Source of the DNA: Microplitis mediator
Taxonomy: Eukaryota > Arthropoda > Insecta > Hymenoptera > Braconidae
DNA length: 64,000 nucleotides
Direction: 5' to 3'
NCBI RefSeq assembly: GCF_029852145.1
Contig: NC_079969.1
Span: 10,664,001 to 10,728,000 of the forward strand
In this document: positions 23,547 to 37,300 of the stretch, piece by piece
How the letters are laid out: the number at the start of each line of letters is the position of its first letter
Position numbering within the stretch: position 1 is the first letter of the stretch
Notes under the pieces: generated by a model
What the model was told of the DNA's origin: nothing
Databases searched by the model: none
Seen by the model: only the letters and a program-made list of their open reading frames with translations
Translations under genes and position numbers: made by a program

Positions 23547-24384
23547 CAGGGGCTAGTAATTTTTTATTTTATATCAAACGACAAAGAAATTTCATTCTGT
23601 CATTAAATATTTTTTTATCGAATTCTTATTTTTTCTTACTTTTGAATTACAATGAAAAACATAAAAAAAAGAATCAAAGCGTTCAAGATCTAAAGAAACT
23701 GCACAAAATGTAATACTCTGTAATTTACTATGATCGGAATATTCTTTAGTACTTTTATTTCTCTATACGATCGAAGTTAAAATAAAAGCTTCTATCGTTT
23801 GTTCATTCCTATTATTAATTAAATTATACCGTAGACGACATCAAAGATTTAATGAATTTTTAATTTTTATACCGAGACTCAGGGGGTCAGTCGTCAGTTT
23901 AGTTTCAGTTCTTGAACAAGTAACATCTCTATTTAATTTACTATTGTATATTCCAGCTAATTGCACTTGCTAATTATATTTTATAAACTTTTTATTATTT
24001 AACTTCTGAGTCAAGAAGCTAAAGATTGAATTAAACTCGAGTTAAATCTCGTGCATTTGTTGCATCAAATTATGATTAAAAAAAAAAAATGAGGATCAAG
24101 GTTTGAGGAAAAATGTTAATTTTTTTTTTTTTTTTTTCATTTTTTTATTAGTCCAGGTGTTTTTTTTTTAATTTTATTTTATCAGAAAATACGTATAATT
24201 TATTGTTTTATTTTTCTTGCGAGTGATTCAGTGTCTTACATAGTATACAGGTAATTTTATTATTATTATTATTATTATCGTTATCAACTATATGTATTTA
24301 AATACCAAATTCAAAGCTCGAAAGTAATACCAGAGTGTTATGTATTTTTTAATTATTATTAATATTATATCTTATTTCTTTTTC

Positions 24385-24439
<55 letters not shown>

Positions 24440-25027
24440 TTGTGAAACTTTATATTGCTCGAGATAATTCAAGACGTGTATATTCCATAAACACAAGCGT
24501 GCATTGGATACATTTTTTAAATATTTTTTTATTTTTTATGGAATAGCATGAAAATGTCTTTTTTTTGCGTCAACTAAAAAAAAAGAACAAACCATGACAG
24601 GGTACAACATGAGCACTCAATATTTTCTAATTTTAATTTCACTATTCATATTCAATGAATTTTTGAATTTTAAATAAATTTAGCAAAAAAAATTTTCGTG
24701 GCAAGACGAAACATAAATTTTTTTTAATTTCTGCCCCGTTTTACCTCAGCTCGAAAATAGATCAAAAATAAAAGCACCCCATAATAACTAATTTTATTCA
24801 ACAGACTACTTTTAAAATTCAATTTTATTCTTAATTATTACTTTTGTCCCAGACAGAAATCCAATCAAAATATATTGAATCACCCACAATATTTATAATA
24901 TTTGTGGTACTCTTACCTAATATGTTTCTATTATTTCATTTTATTTAAACACCTGTCAACCCATTATAATTATAATTATTATTATTTTAAAAATATAAAT
25001 AATATCTTTACGTATCTATTATATATT
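23547..25027. other. Upstream flank of the odorant receptor and spacer
   Basis: AT-rich, with a long (ATT)n at 24387-24439. CAGTCGTCAGTTTAGTTTCA near 23890 has initiator-like motifs. No coding sequence recognised. Confidence 0.4.
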
Positions 25028-25354
25028 AGAGGTGTGCGAATAGTTCAGACTTACGAATTATTTGAATCGAATCGAACTATTTGAATTTTCGAATGATTCG
25101 CAACTTTTAAAATTATTTGTAATTTTTCGAATCCTTCAGAAATTTACAAATAATTTAAAAATTGGCTTTGAACTACTTAAAATTGTGATATTTTTTCCAA
25201 TAATTCAAATGTTTGTCATAGGTCAATAAAGCTCAGATCCGAATTTTCGAGATAACTACTATTGGTTCCCAAAAAAAAAAAAACTATACGGATAAATTAT
25301 TTTTATTTGAAATGCTATGGTGTCATAATAAAGCCAGACCATGTTGGCCATCTA

Positions 25355-25510
25355 CACAGAAAAAAAGAATTTCTTGGCGCAAAAAATATTTTCTCGCTCC
25401 AAGAAAATTTTTCGCATTATGAATTGAAAACGAAAATTTTCTTGGGGTGACAAAGAATTTTTTGAGGTAAGAAAAAATTTTCTTGAGCCAAAAAATCCTT
25501 TTTTTCTGTG
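25355..25510. mobile_element. 156-bp palindromic MITE, CACAGAAAAAAAGAATTTCT ends
   Basis: Nearly complete palindrome with inverted ends CACAGAAAAAAAG / CCTTTTTTTCTGTG and internal CAAGAAAATTTT/AAAATTTTCTTG blocks, flanked by TA. Confidence 0.7.
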
Positions 25511-25513
25511 TAC

Positions 25514-25671
25514 TCTCTTAAAATGAATCAGGGAAAAGTACTCCAATCAGTGAATATTCACTGCACAAATAGTCCCAAGTATGTCACTAATTCAATCAGT
25601 GATATACTTGGGACTGACTCACAGTGAATATTCCCTAATCGCAGCACTTTTCACTGATTCATTTTAAGAGA
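25514..25671. repeat. 158-bp hairpin, arms TCTCTTAAAATGAATCA
   Basis: Arms TCTCTTAAAATGAATCA / TGATTCATTTTAAGAGA, continued inwards by AGTGAATATTCACTG and AAGTATGTCACTAAT/CAGTGATATACTT. Confidence 0.65.
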
Positions 25672-25965
25672 AAACAGAAATTAAAATAAACATATCGCAA
25701 ATAACCGTAGTAAAATCGCCAACGATTATATTGCAGATTACTGTAAGCATTAAAAATTTTATTATAATCATAGTCATGTATGTATTTATTTCAATTTCTC
25801 TGAGGTGGCTAATATGGTCATGCTTCACTATGACCCCATAACATTTCAAACGAGAATAATTTTTTCTTGTAAGCTTACCATTAATAAACATTGAAAATAT
25901 TCCAAAGCTACTTAGAATTTCTTCGATTTGAGTTATTCGATTCGAACACGATTCGCACGCCCCTA

Positions 25966-28040
25966 TATTATATGTATATATACATATAAATAATTGCAGC
26001 CACTCAGGCAATTAGTGTATCATTTCCTAGGCCATTTTTACTTACACTCATTTACACAAAATCACTCGTCCTCATACCATACTTGTATTATTAAATATAT
26101 ATATTCATCTTTTTGTTTAATGGCAATACAGGTCCCAGTATAATTTACACATTTTAATAATTTAAGGACACATATTTATTTAATTAACATTTAATCTAAT
26201 TATTTATTATTCAAATAGCGACCAGCGTCTATTAATACAGCAACAGCAAAGTATTATTATGTCTTAATTAATTATTTCATAACTATTTATTTATTTTTTA
26301 TTATAATAATCGTTATAATTATTGAACTAGTATTCAAATGAATATATTTATTATATAAAAAAAAATTCATAAAATCTAATTATTGCACAACAGAGACGAT
26401 CTGTAGGCGATTCGGTAGTCGTTTTTTTTTTATTTATTTAATTTTGAATAATATCAATATACATTCATATTTATTACACATATATTTTTCTTCAACTATT
26501 TTTGTGAAAAACTGAAAATTATTCAGTAACAATCACAAAAATTGCCGTATAAAAAAGTACAAAAGTAGATATAAATAAACTAATAACTGGATTTAAAAAA
26601 ATTTTTTTTTAGAATACATTTTTTAACAATATTTTTAAAATTACCTAGCTTCACACATTAAATAAAAGAGTATTGGTGATTATGCAGTTTTGGGGCTCAT
26701 ATATTTTTGGTCATTATCAATCATCTTTCAGTTTTTTTTTTTTTTTTTTTCATTTAAATCTCAATCTATTCTACTTTAAATTAATTAAATTTCATAAATT
26801 CTAAACAAAATAAAATAATCAAATTAGTTTTAATAATAAAAAAAACGTAAAAGAGACATTTAGGACCAAAAATGCGTGACTGCATAATCACCGTTGTATT
26901 AATATAAGTTAGTAATATATAAATATTAAAAAACGATTATCGAATGGCCTTAACTGTCGTTGACCTCGACCTCTTACTCTAAAATCATAAAATTTTATTA
27001 TTAATAGTAAATTTTTTTTCAACTTATTATTTTTATTTAGTTACGTTGAACATAGTAGTTGATTCGTTGAACCATCGCGATGTCGAACACAGTAAAAATA
27101 TTTTAAAAACCAAAGAAAATAAATAAAAGATGGTGGACGAAGCTTGTGTTTGCTTAAAAGTATTTACTGTAATACCTTTTTAGTCTCTGTAATATACATA
27201 TTATATATAATATATTTGGACGCTACTACTTTAAATTTAATTTTTTTATTATATTTCATTCACTATTTTAAAATTTCTACTTTCCTCCATTTATATCTCA
27301 CCTTTGATATAATAGTAAGTTCGTTGCACTCATAATTATTTTATCTATCGAATCAAACATTTAAATATATAATCTACATAAATCCGTATTCGATGTTATA
27401 TATTTTGATACATATTTTATTTAAATCCAATAATCAATAAATATTATAATCTGTTTTTTCTACCTTACACTAGTATATATTAGTTAAAATATTTCAATAA
27501 ATTTTACATTTAAACTTATTTTATAAAAATCAAAAGCTTTAAAAAAAATATTTTATTTTTATTTCAAGCAAATTTGATATTTATTTAAATAGTAACATTG
27601 CAACGATTAAAAGCACACAAGTCAATTCAATATTATTATTATTATTTATAAAAGAGATAGCATTTTAGAATATTGTAAATAATTTTAAATATAGATAATT
27701 ATATATAGAGTCTATGTATTATAATTATTATTATTATTGTTATTATTTATTGGTAAAGCGATTTATTATTAAATGATAAAATACCTGAAAGCTCAGTATT
27801 GCAGATAATTTGTGCATGTTACATGTGTTTATTGTTTTTTGGTTAATTCAATAATTTAAATTGAATCTTATCACTGTGGATTTGAACCACTTACTCTCAA
27901 AAATCCTCCAACAAAATTTTTAATCTTCTGTACCAACTATACAAACTTTTATTTTATTTATTAAGAAAATATGTACTCTATTTACATGCCACACACCTAC
28001 ACACACGCCCACACACACACACAGACAAACATACGTATAT

Positions 28041-28077
<37 letters not shown>

Positions 28078-29086
28078 TATTATTATTATTGTTGTTGTTA
28101 TTATTATTATAATTCAAGCGTATTGCGGTACGATATCCAGCCCTCAAAATCCAATGAAAAAATTTATTTGTTCCATTTTTTTTTTATAAACCTACATTGC
28201 CTACCAGTATACAAAGAGAAAAAAAATATGTATTATTTTAAACTCTCATTTATTTTCTACACAAAAATCGCACTTGATCGGACAGATAAAATTGGATATT
28301 CGGTAAGAAAATATATATAGTATATATATTTATTACTATTAATTTTTCAGAATAAGGTGTTGGGTGTTCGGCCAAGCTATTGCCGGATATGATAAATATG
28401 TATAGTTCAATAAATATATATTTTTTTTATTTATTTATATATTTATATAAATATAGTTAATATACGGTTACAACAAACGCGAAATGCGTCACAATTAGAG
28501 AACCATGCGTGAAAAAGTGTATTAATAACTGTTAAAAACGGTTTTTTCTTTCTCAATAAATATTAAAATATAATAATATTTAAAAATGCTTATTAAGCAT
28601 GACAAAGTGATTCGTCTCATGTGTCACGTGTCGCTGACTTTAAGAGATAAATTTATCTTTCGGACTGCTCTAAGATCTCAGAAAGAGACCGTAATCAATC
28701 AACTTTTCCATCTGCTCGTGACAACGATTTAAATATATAAGAGACTGCCAGACGTTTTATTGAAAACAACCAGTTGCCTTTCTGTCTTCTCTGCCTTTCT
28801 ATCTACCACCAAAATTAAATTACATCTTTGCTATACTTTCCCACTTAAATCATACATTTTTATCTTTATCTAATCCGAGTTACAATCGATCATTGATCCT
28901 AATTCTCGGACCAGCAATTTTCATAAAACAATTTTTCTTTTATTTTATATTTTCATTTATGTATGTATATATATAATATTTGTTACTTGTTACAAAAATG
29001 ACAAAAAATCTATCAAACTCCAGTGATGGATTTATTATTATTATTTATTATTATTATTATAGTTATCATTATTAGTATTATTATTA
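25966..29086. other. AT-rich spacer and likely SIFaR 3'UTR
   Basis: Very AT-rich, with (AC)n near 27995-28022 and (ATT)n at 28041-28110. AATAAA on the - strand occurs repeatedly, so no single poly(A) site can be chosen. Low-complexity ORFs only. Confidence 0.4.
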
Positions 29087-30067
29087 TTACACTCCAGTAT
29101 GATTAAAAATGTAAGACACATTACTATCTTGATGTACTGGTGGCGCATGATAAGTACGACGTGTTGATGAATTATTGTTAACATAATATGATGATTTTCT
29201 CATGCTTGTTGAAGAAGACATGATGGCAACTGTTTCGTAGTACCTGAGCTTACCGCAACAGCGTCCGCTTTTCAGTATCGCCATAAAACCCCGTCGATAT
29301 TTTTTATTAAAAAATGCATAGAGTATCGGATTAATGCATGAATTACTTGATCCCAACCACTGGGCAATTGGTGTAACAATCGTCTGTACTTCTTCCTCCC
29401 ACTCGGCCTGCTCCCCGCCCAATTTTATTCGCGCAAATATAACGTACAGTGGCAGCCATGACAGGACAAAAAGAATAACAACAACAACGAGCATTTTTAC
29501 AACCTTAACCTTTGATTTCTGTTGTATCCTTTCCATTTGTGCGTCCTTGGTATCCGTTGGTATGTGACGACGCCACACTTTTATCCAGATAAGAATGTAG
29601 CACAAGGATATTAGTATCATCGGTAATACGTAACACAGCAAAAGATTACCGATTAGGAAGAAGAGTGTACCGTCTTGTGGACGCGGCCATCGCTCCACGC
29701 AGAACCTCAACTCTGGGTCATCACCGTATTTTATCAGGTCGAAAAATAACAACCAAGGGGAAGTTGCTGTTAATGCGATAAACCATATTACAACTATAAT
29801 CATTCTAGCTCGACGTTTTGTTATCTGGCATTTCATTGGCCACCATATCGCCAAAAATCTGTAACAAAAATTTTATAAATTATATAATTATTTTATTTAC
29901 TATTATTATTATGATTTTTTTAAATTCCCGCTTTGAAAATTAAAGATTTTCAAAAAATTGGAGAAATTATTGTTTTCACCCTGATTTTCGAAAATCGAGT
30001 ATTCATCAGATGTCAACAATTTGAGATCCTATTAAAAAGCTATTTCGGCTATTTTCAGAGTGTGCGC

Positions 30068-30157
<90 letters not shown>

Positions 30158-31337
30158 TAATCGGTAATTAACCGTTCTTGCGACAATCAAAAGAACGTGC
30201 TGGTCATTAACTATCCTGTGAATTTCAGATCATTCGATCGAATAGACTGAAATAATTCAAAAAATATGAAAAAACGATTTTTTTTAGTTTTTTGGAAATT
30301 TGTCAAAAACAACTTGATTAATCGATTCCAAAATCTATTCAGCTCTAGAACTCGATAAAACGCGTCGATTACCGCAAGAACCTTCGCAATCGGTTTATTT
30401 GCTCGAAAGATATCGTTGAAGAAAGAAATGGTAAAAAACGGTTTTTTTTTTAAATATCTTTAAAGCGACGGAACCGATCAATTCTAAATCATATCAGCTC
30501 TAAAACTTGGTAAAACAGGTCGATAGCTGTATCGAATATCAAAATCGTTTCATTCGTTCGAGAGATAATCGATGCCGGAAAATTTCGAAAATAACGATTT
30601 TTCCTAGATACCCCATAATGTAATGTACTAAATGATTCCAAAATTATATCTGATCCTCCTCTTCGCGGTTTCTGTTGATCGATTCGTTAGTGTGGATTTT
30701 ATCGTCAATAAAACATTAAAGAAATTTCTGTTCTCTGAATTTTTTTCGGATGTTTCATATTTCGAGATTATGATTTAATATAAACCTCTTTTCATTCTTT
30801 ATCGTGATTATTTGTAGTTAGTTCTGCCCAAATCAATGCGTTTTCTTAAGAATAATTTGTAAAAATGGAGTTTCATATTTTTCAACTATTTCAAATTTTT
30901 TAATTGTCGTAGTTCATTGCAATCCATAATTTTTTCTAAGCTTAATGATCTCAAAAAAACAAAAATACAAATGCAGTCAAGAGTATTTTTGAGCTCAAAG
31001 AGATCAAAAATATTTTCGAGCTCCTTGAGCTCGAAAACAGCGGGAAGTTTTGGGGTTTGCCCGCAGGGTCAACTGTTTTCCAAATTTTTTTATTTTCAAT
31101 CTTGATCAGATTATCATAACAGAAATTTAAATTTATTAATTATCTTTTAATGATTATGTATTCTAGGGCAAAAAAGTAGAACAATTTATTTATAATTCAA
31201 CTGTTGCATTATAAGCATAACATATAAATGATTTCGTGTTTTAATAAAAATTTTAAAATCAACAATCTGCAAGGTAAACTTAAACTTATTATATAACTTT
31301 AGGTCAGTGACTTGGTTACAATATAATAAAATATAAC

Positions 31338-31368
<31 letters not shown>

Positions 31369-34300
31369 GCCCTTTGAGAAATAAGAACGGGGATATGATA
31401 TACATTAGACATATCGTATAACACCCTCTATACCTGACAGAAATAGCTAAACTACTCTTGGGATTCCAAGTTAGACCTCCAAAGACCGGTTTATCAATCT
31501 AACTCGCCAGCCTCTATATATATATATATATAAATATATATACACATATATATAAACCTATGTACCTAGTGGTACCAAGCGAACCCTTTCACAATAGGCC
31601 ACTGGCTTATTCTTAAGCTATGAATCTATACGAGTCACGGTTGAGTAAACAGTTAAAATCCATTTAATGCTGAATCATTTGTTGTTGTTATTATTTATTC
31701 ATTTTTTTAAATTTAATCATTATCATTATATTATGCTATTAATTTTATCAATAACAACAACAACATAGCACTTAAAAAGATAATTAATCAGATGAGGTTT
31801 TTACGCTCTATAAACTCGGACACGCGACCGCTCACGCACATCAAACTACTACGCATTATGACTTATTTAATGTCACTTGCATTTAAATTTAACAATAAAC
31901 CAACAACAAATCCTAATACTACTAGAAGTAACATTACACGTATTTTATGAGGAATCTCGCAAGATTCTTACTAATCGAATAATCGTATAGTGCAGAATCC
32001 AACACGTTTTACAACAACGATACTCTCTATCTACTTTTTACTCTGACTTAACTTTTTATAATCGTGGATTTATTATTTTTACGACAAATAATAAACCTTT
32101 ACTTTAACCCAACAATATTTTATATTGATTATTTGTTTCTAAGGACAATTATTATTAAATAAACAGTTTGATGATTCAGTTTTGGTGTAATGAGTTATAG
32201 AAATAAATTTTTATTTGTACTTGTGTTCTAGTTGTTGAAGAGAAAATAGAACCAAAAGAGAGGACTAGGACTACAATAAGTAAAGAAAGAAAATACGATG
32301 TGTCTGTTGTTGTACTCGACATAGTACACCGAGTAGGAGGATCGATCGAGCAACAAAGAAAGACCAATTTAATTCTTGTGCTTGGTGCACGCGCGTCCAA
32401 CAAACCTGCATTTTAATCTCGTTGAGTTTAGATTCTCCTTTACATTTTTTTTTTTTTTTTTTTTGTTTTGTTTTATATAAACTTCGAGGTATGGCCAATA
32501 AATTGCAAATTCATTCGTGGATCGCTTACATTGTCCAATAATCCTTCTCTCAGTTTAGGAAAATAAAAAAGTATACAAAAAATTTTATTTGGATTTTAAA
32601 ATTTAGTGTTTATTAAAAATTCTTTAATAACAATCAGGGTATAATAAATCGGGGAATGAATAAAAAATAAAATTTACAATAAAAAAATATAAAATTAATA
32701 ATTATAAAAAAAATATAAAAAGCTGGGTAATGGAAATGATGTCCGAAGCAAAATAATTTTGATGACCTGCTAAAAAATAGCAGGCTGATTAGATCCGGGA
32801 TGAAGAAGACAGAACGAGTTTTATTTTAATTTCAAGATGAATTCCATTGCTTAGTAGTGTCCGTGGACGTCATGATGACCCAAGAAAAGAGGGGCATGGT
32901 GTCCATGGGCAGGAAGGACTGTCTTGGTGACAATGGGAGCGACATGTACATGTGGTGCAGCGTGAACTACGTGTGGTGCAGCATGAACTAAAGGTGCAGC
33001 ATGAACTACGTGTGCAGAATGAACCACGTGTGCTGGTGCTACAGCAGGTGCTGAATGAACAACGTGGGTTCCCAAGTGATGATCGACGTGAGACACGACG
33101 TGAGGTGCGTGGATTGGACCAAGTCCATGATCAACGTGGATGCCAGTGTATCCTCCTGGTGCAGCGGCAGCTACAGCCAAAACAGCAGCGACAACGATCT
33201 AAAAAAAATTTTTTTTTCTATCACTTTTACACTCTTGGGATTTTTGTCAAAAAAAGTTAATAAACAAATTAGTATAAATGAGTTTTTAAAGAAAATAATA
33301 ATCGTTAAATTGATATGTAAAAAAATAATGTTTTTGATTCTATGGATTTGTGAGTTAAATAACAAAAAATAAAAGTAAATTGAATCGTAAAGCAGATTTT
33401 TTTTTACTATTTTTTTTTTTAACAGCTGATTAAATCGTGAATAATTAACGTGTCGGAACAAGCCGAGTCAATACTAGTTGGGATAGTATATGTAGATTGT
33501 AGGGCCAGTACGTACACACGTCCAATTCAATTAACGAATCAATAATATTAGTCATGAGGACAGAATAATCAGTGAGTGGATTAATTTAAAAATAAAATAA
33601 AATGCTCTTACCAGCTTGAACATCTTGATAAGTTTACTGTTTGGTAGTCAGTAAGTTTGTGACAATAGTGCAACTTAACGATCCTTTTATACAAATAGAT
33701 TTTTAAAAAAAATCAAACAACAAAAATAGTCACGTGGTACAAGAATTACGACTAAACGGCAAATGTTGAGTCAGCCGATCTCTTTGTTCAGAGTGGGACA
33801 ATCCTTCGACCAATCACAATCATTTACACTCTAATTATTATCTTCGTAGATACATATATGTACTATAACTCATTACATCAACCCTTTCCCCTCTATTCCC
33901 AATTATCATTAAGGTAACCGCCAATTTTATTTATAATTTTTTTTTGGGCTCATCAAACGAACCAGAGCATCCCAAATCAAACTTTTGTTTACATAAATTA
34001 TCGATTATTGTCTTGTATATTGTGCCACAATATGCCTATTATTACATAACATTTAGGAAGCCTATATATCTATATAGATATATGTAGCTGTGTGAATATT
34101 TAGCTATCAGTAGATTGGATAAATAATACTATAGTCCATGGTCGGTTCTCTGGTTTGTTTAAACTCGCGACTCTAGTTTTACAACGACAATCAAGTAGAT
34201 CGTATATCCTGTAAAATAGTTCAATATGTGGTTTTTCTCATGCTAATTTATTTATATTAGATGAGTGATATAAGAAAATATTGCGACAGATGTTTTTTTT

Positions 34301-37300
34301 TTATATCTTTTGTGTGAAAAAAAAGTACATAAAAAAAAATGTATGCTGACTTTGTACTTTTCATTTATTGAATAATTTAATTTAATTATTTATTGACATA
34401 CATTCTAGGGCAATGAGATTTCTGATTACTTTGAATGGTTAGCAGAAGAACTGAATTTAAAAAAAGTAATAATTTGATTAAAAAAAAAAAGGACAAAGAA
34501 AATCAAGATAACTGAAATACTATAATATGAATATTATAAAATTTAGTGGAGGAAAAAACAAATAAGGGTACAAAGACAATTTTTTGATACATAAAATAAT
34601 CCCACGTTCTGTAATATGTGGATATGGAAAGAGTTTTCCTTTTCCGGCGAACAGAAGGCACTTTGCCAGTCTGTCCTCTCGGAGCTGTCGCCTTATTCTC
34701 TAGATACCCAATGTGTCTGACAGTCTGATCTGTAAAATCGACGTAATTTCACGGAAACCATAAACAGAACCTTTATATATTTTTTTTTTCTCAAATTTTT
34801 TGTCGTATGCTATTTATTTTTTAGCTACCGAGGATGATTGACCCTCTTCAAATCTCCCTCACTCAAGAGATTATATTTTTTATTTTACTCACCTGTCCAA
34901 CGAAACGGCAACCAGGCTGTATACAGAGGCAGCCACTGATACTCCTTGAATATAGGATACAGTCTTGCACATAAATCGTCCTAGAACCCAAGCTGAAAAG
35001 ATAAAAAAAAAAAATGTAGACATAATTCATTATTTTTGTTTTTTTTTTTGTTTCTTATCATTCATACTTATTTATTTATTATTATAAAAGGTATAAAATA
35101 TACATTAAAAGGGTAGATGTGCTGAGGATACTATCCAGCATTTTAAATGTCACGGAATTAATTTAATGAATAAGTTCCCAGGCAGGACATCGACCGTCTA
35201 TTTGGTTAAAGTTGTAACCAGTTATAGGTTTCATGTGTATAAATGTATATGTTTTATTCGTAAGTGTGAGAGTATTTTATAATATCTTATAGAATAAAAG
35301 TGAAGGGTCTTATTATGTTGAATATTTTACATGTGTTACCAGAGAAATAGAAAAGCGAATCACCGATCAACCGTTAAATGGTAATTATTTTCAATACCGA
35401 TACAATCACATTCGAAATTAAGGATTAAAGATTACGGATAATAAATAAAATTCTTCATATCAACTAGCAAATAATATTTTTGTTTTTTTATTTATCTAAC
35501 GAATTTTATGAGGTATAAAAAAGGTTAAAGAGAAAAAAAAATAATCTCAATTGTGAAAAAAAAGCAATAGTATACGTAAAAAAAATTTATGTATATATAC
35601 AGGAGCAATAATAAAAAGATGTAGGCGACCAGGGAAAATATGTAGACCCTCATGTCCCACACACTCGGTCTATAAATTTATCTCTGGTCTGTTATTTCTC
35701 CTTCTCCTCCTCCATACTCTATCTCTTTTCTCAAAGTTTAATCTTCTATTTTCTTCTATTACATTATGTTACATTACAGTGTACTCTCTTGTACTTCTCC
35801 ACTCTCCCTTTCTGTAATACATATATACACACATCCAGACATTTCAAATAAATACATCGTTGATTTTTTTTACCAGCAACCCGGTCTGACAGTTACCCAG
35901 TTACCTAAGCTTCAGTATAAATACCGAGGCAGAACCCAACCGAATTACAACCACTTGGTACTTGACCGTTGTAAATTCATTTATTAGTATTATATTTTTA
36001 TTTTTTATATTAATTTTAATAACTTCTTCCAAGCTTAGAAATATTACGACAAATTAATAAATCAATATTTTTATTTTTAAAGTAATAATAAGTAATTAAA
36101 TATCAAAAGATTATAATAAACATAATACTTTCACAAATCCTCATGTTTATTATTATGAGATCAAACGATAGGCTTGTATTCATGACATTCCGTAAGTACG
36201 CAATCGTGTTTAATTCTCAGAAGAAATAGCAATTTAAATGGCACCTGTATGTATATGTATATAAATAGATATATAGTTAATCTTAATAAAAAATAATAAT
36301 AAAAATCTGTAAACTGCCTGAGCCTGCGGGCCAGCCCTGCAACTTCCCGCTGTTTTCGAGCTCAAAAGGAGCTCGAAAACATTATTGTCAATACATTTTG
36401 AGTTCTTCAAGCTAAAATAATGAAGTAAATCATTGTTTTTTTTTAAATTTATGTCAGCCATATCTTTGAAAATAATGAACCGATTGACGTTTAAAATGGC
36501 ATTTCACGCAGTCTTCTGACTTCTAACATTAAGAAAAAATTTTGAAACATTTGATAAATAATATTATGAGTTATTCCGAATAAATGAAAAAATCGTTATT
36601 TTCCGTATTTTTAATCACCAATATCTTTTGAAATAATGAATCGATTTTGACGTTCAAGTTGACATTCGACGCGGTTTTTTAATCACTAACGTTCGAAGAA
36701 AAAACGTCATCAATTAGTTCGAAAATTTAGATTTTATTAGAAAAAAACACTTTTTTGCAATTCTTTCGACAACAGTTTCTCTTAAACGACAGAACCGATT
36801 TTGATGATGGAAGTGGCATTCGACGCGGCTTATAAAGTTTCAGAGCTGATTAGATTTTGGAGTTAATCCATCGAGTGCATTGCAAATTATCATAAAAGAA
36901 ACAGTTTTGAAAATATTTGAAAAAATTTTACTTTTGAAATATCTCCGAACGTAACGCACTGATCATGCTTAACTTCTCAAAAGTTGGAATTAACGAGCCG
37001 CTTGAAAAGCGACCTCAAAACGCCAAATCGGTTGATCTGTTCAAAAGTTACAGAATATTTACATACGTACGTACATACACACAAACATAGACTCAGACAT
37101 AATTTTGAAGTTAGTCAGAATATCTTCCTAGAACCTCAAAATGTCAAGATCTGTTAGGAATTCGATTTGTGAAAATCGGAACGAAACCAATAACTTCCCT
37201 TTTTTTTGAAAATTTTCAACTTTCTCGGCGGGAAGTTAATAAATTTTTCTTGTTGTTGTTGTGTGAAAGATAATGAAAATAGTAATTTAGAAAAAGGAAT

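Larger units (their letters stand above)
25028..25965. mobile_element. hAT-like TIR element, third copy, with two nested hairpins
   Basis: Left AGAGGTGTGCGAATAGTTC, right GATTCGCACGCCCCTA. It contains a palindromic MITE at 25355-25510 and a long hairpin at 25514-25671. No transposase ORF. Confidence 0.65.

Noticed and set aside
27920..28320. Overlapping ORFs of poly-Asn, poly-Ile and poly-Tyr
   Set aside because: Translations of the ATT microsatellite in different frames.
32952..33372. + strand ORFs across the cuticle gene
   Set aside because: Antisense shadows of the His/Ala-rich repeat; the - strand has the signal peptide, splice sites and TATA box.
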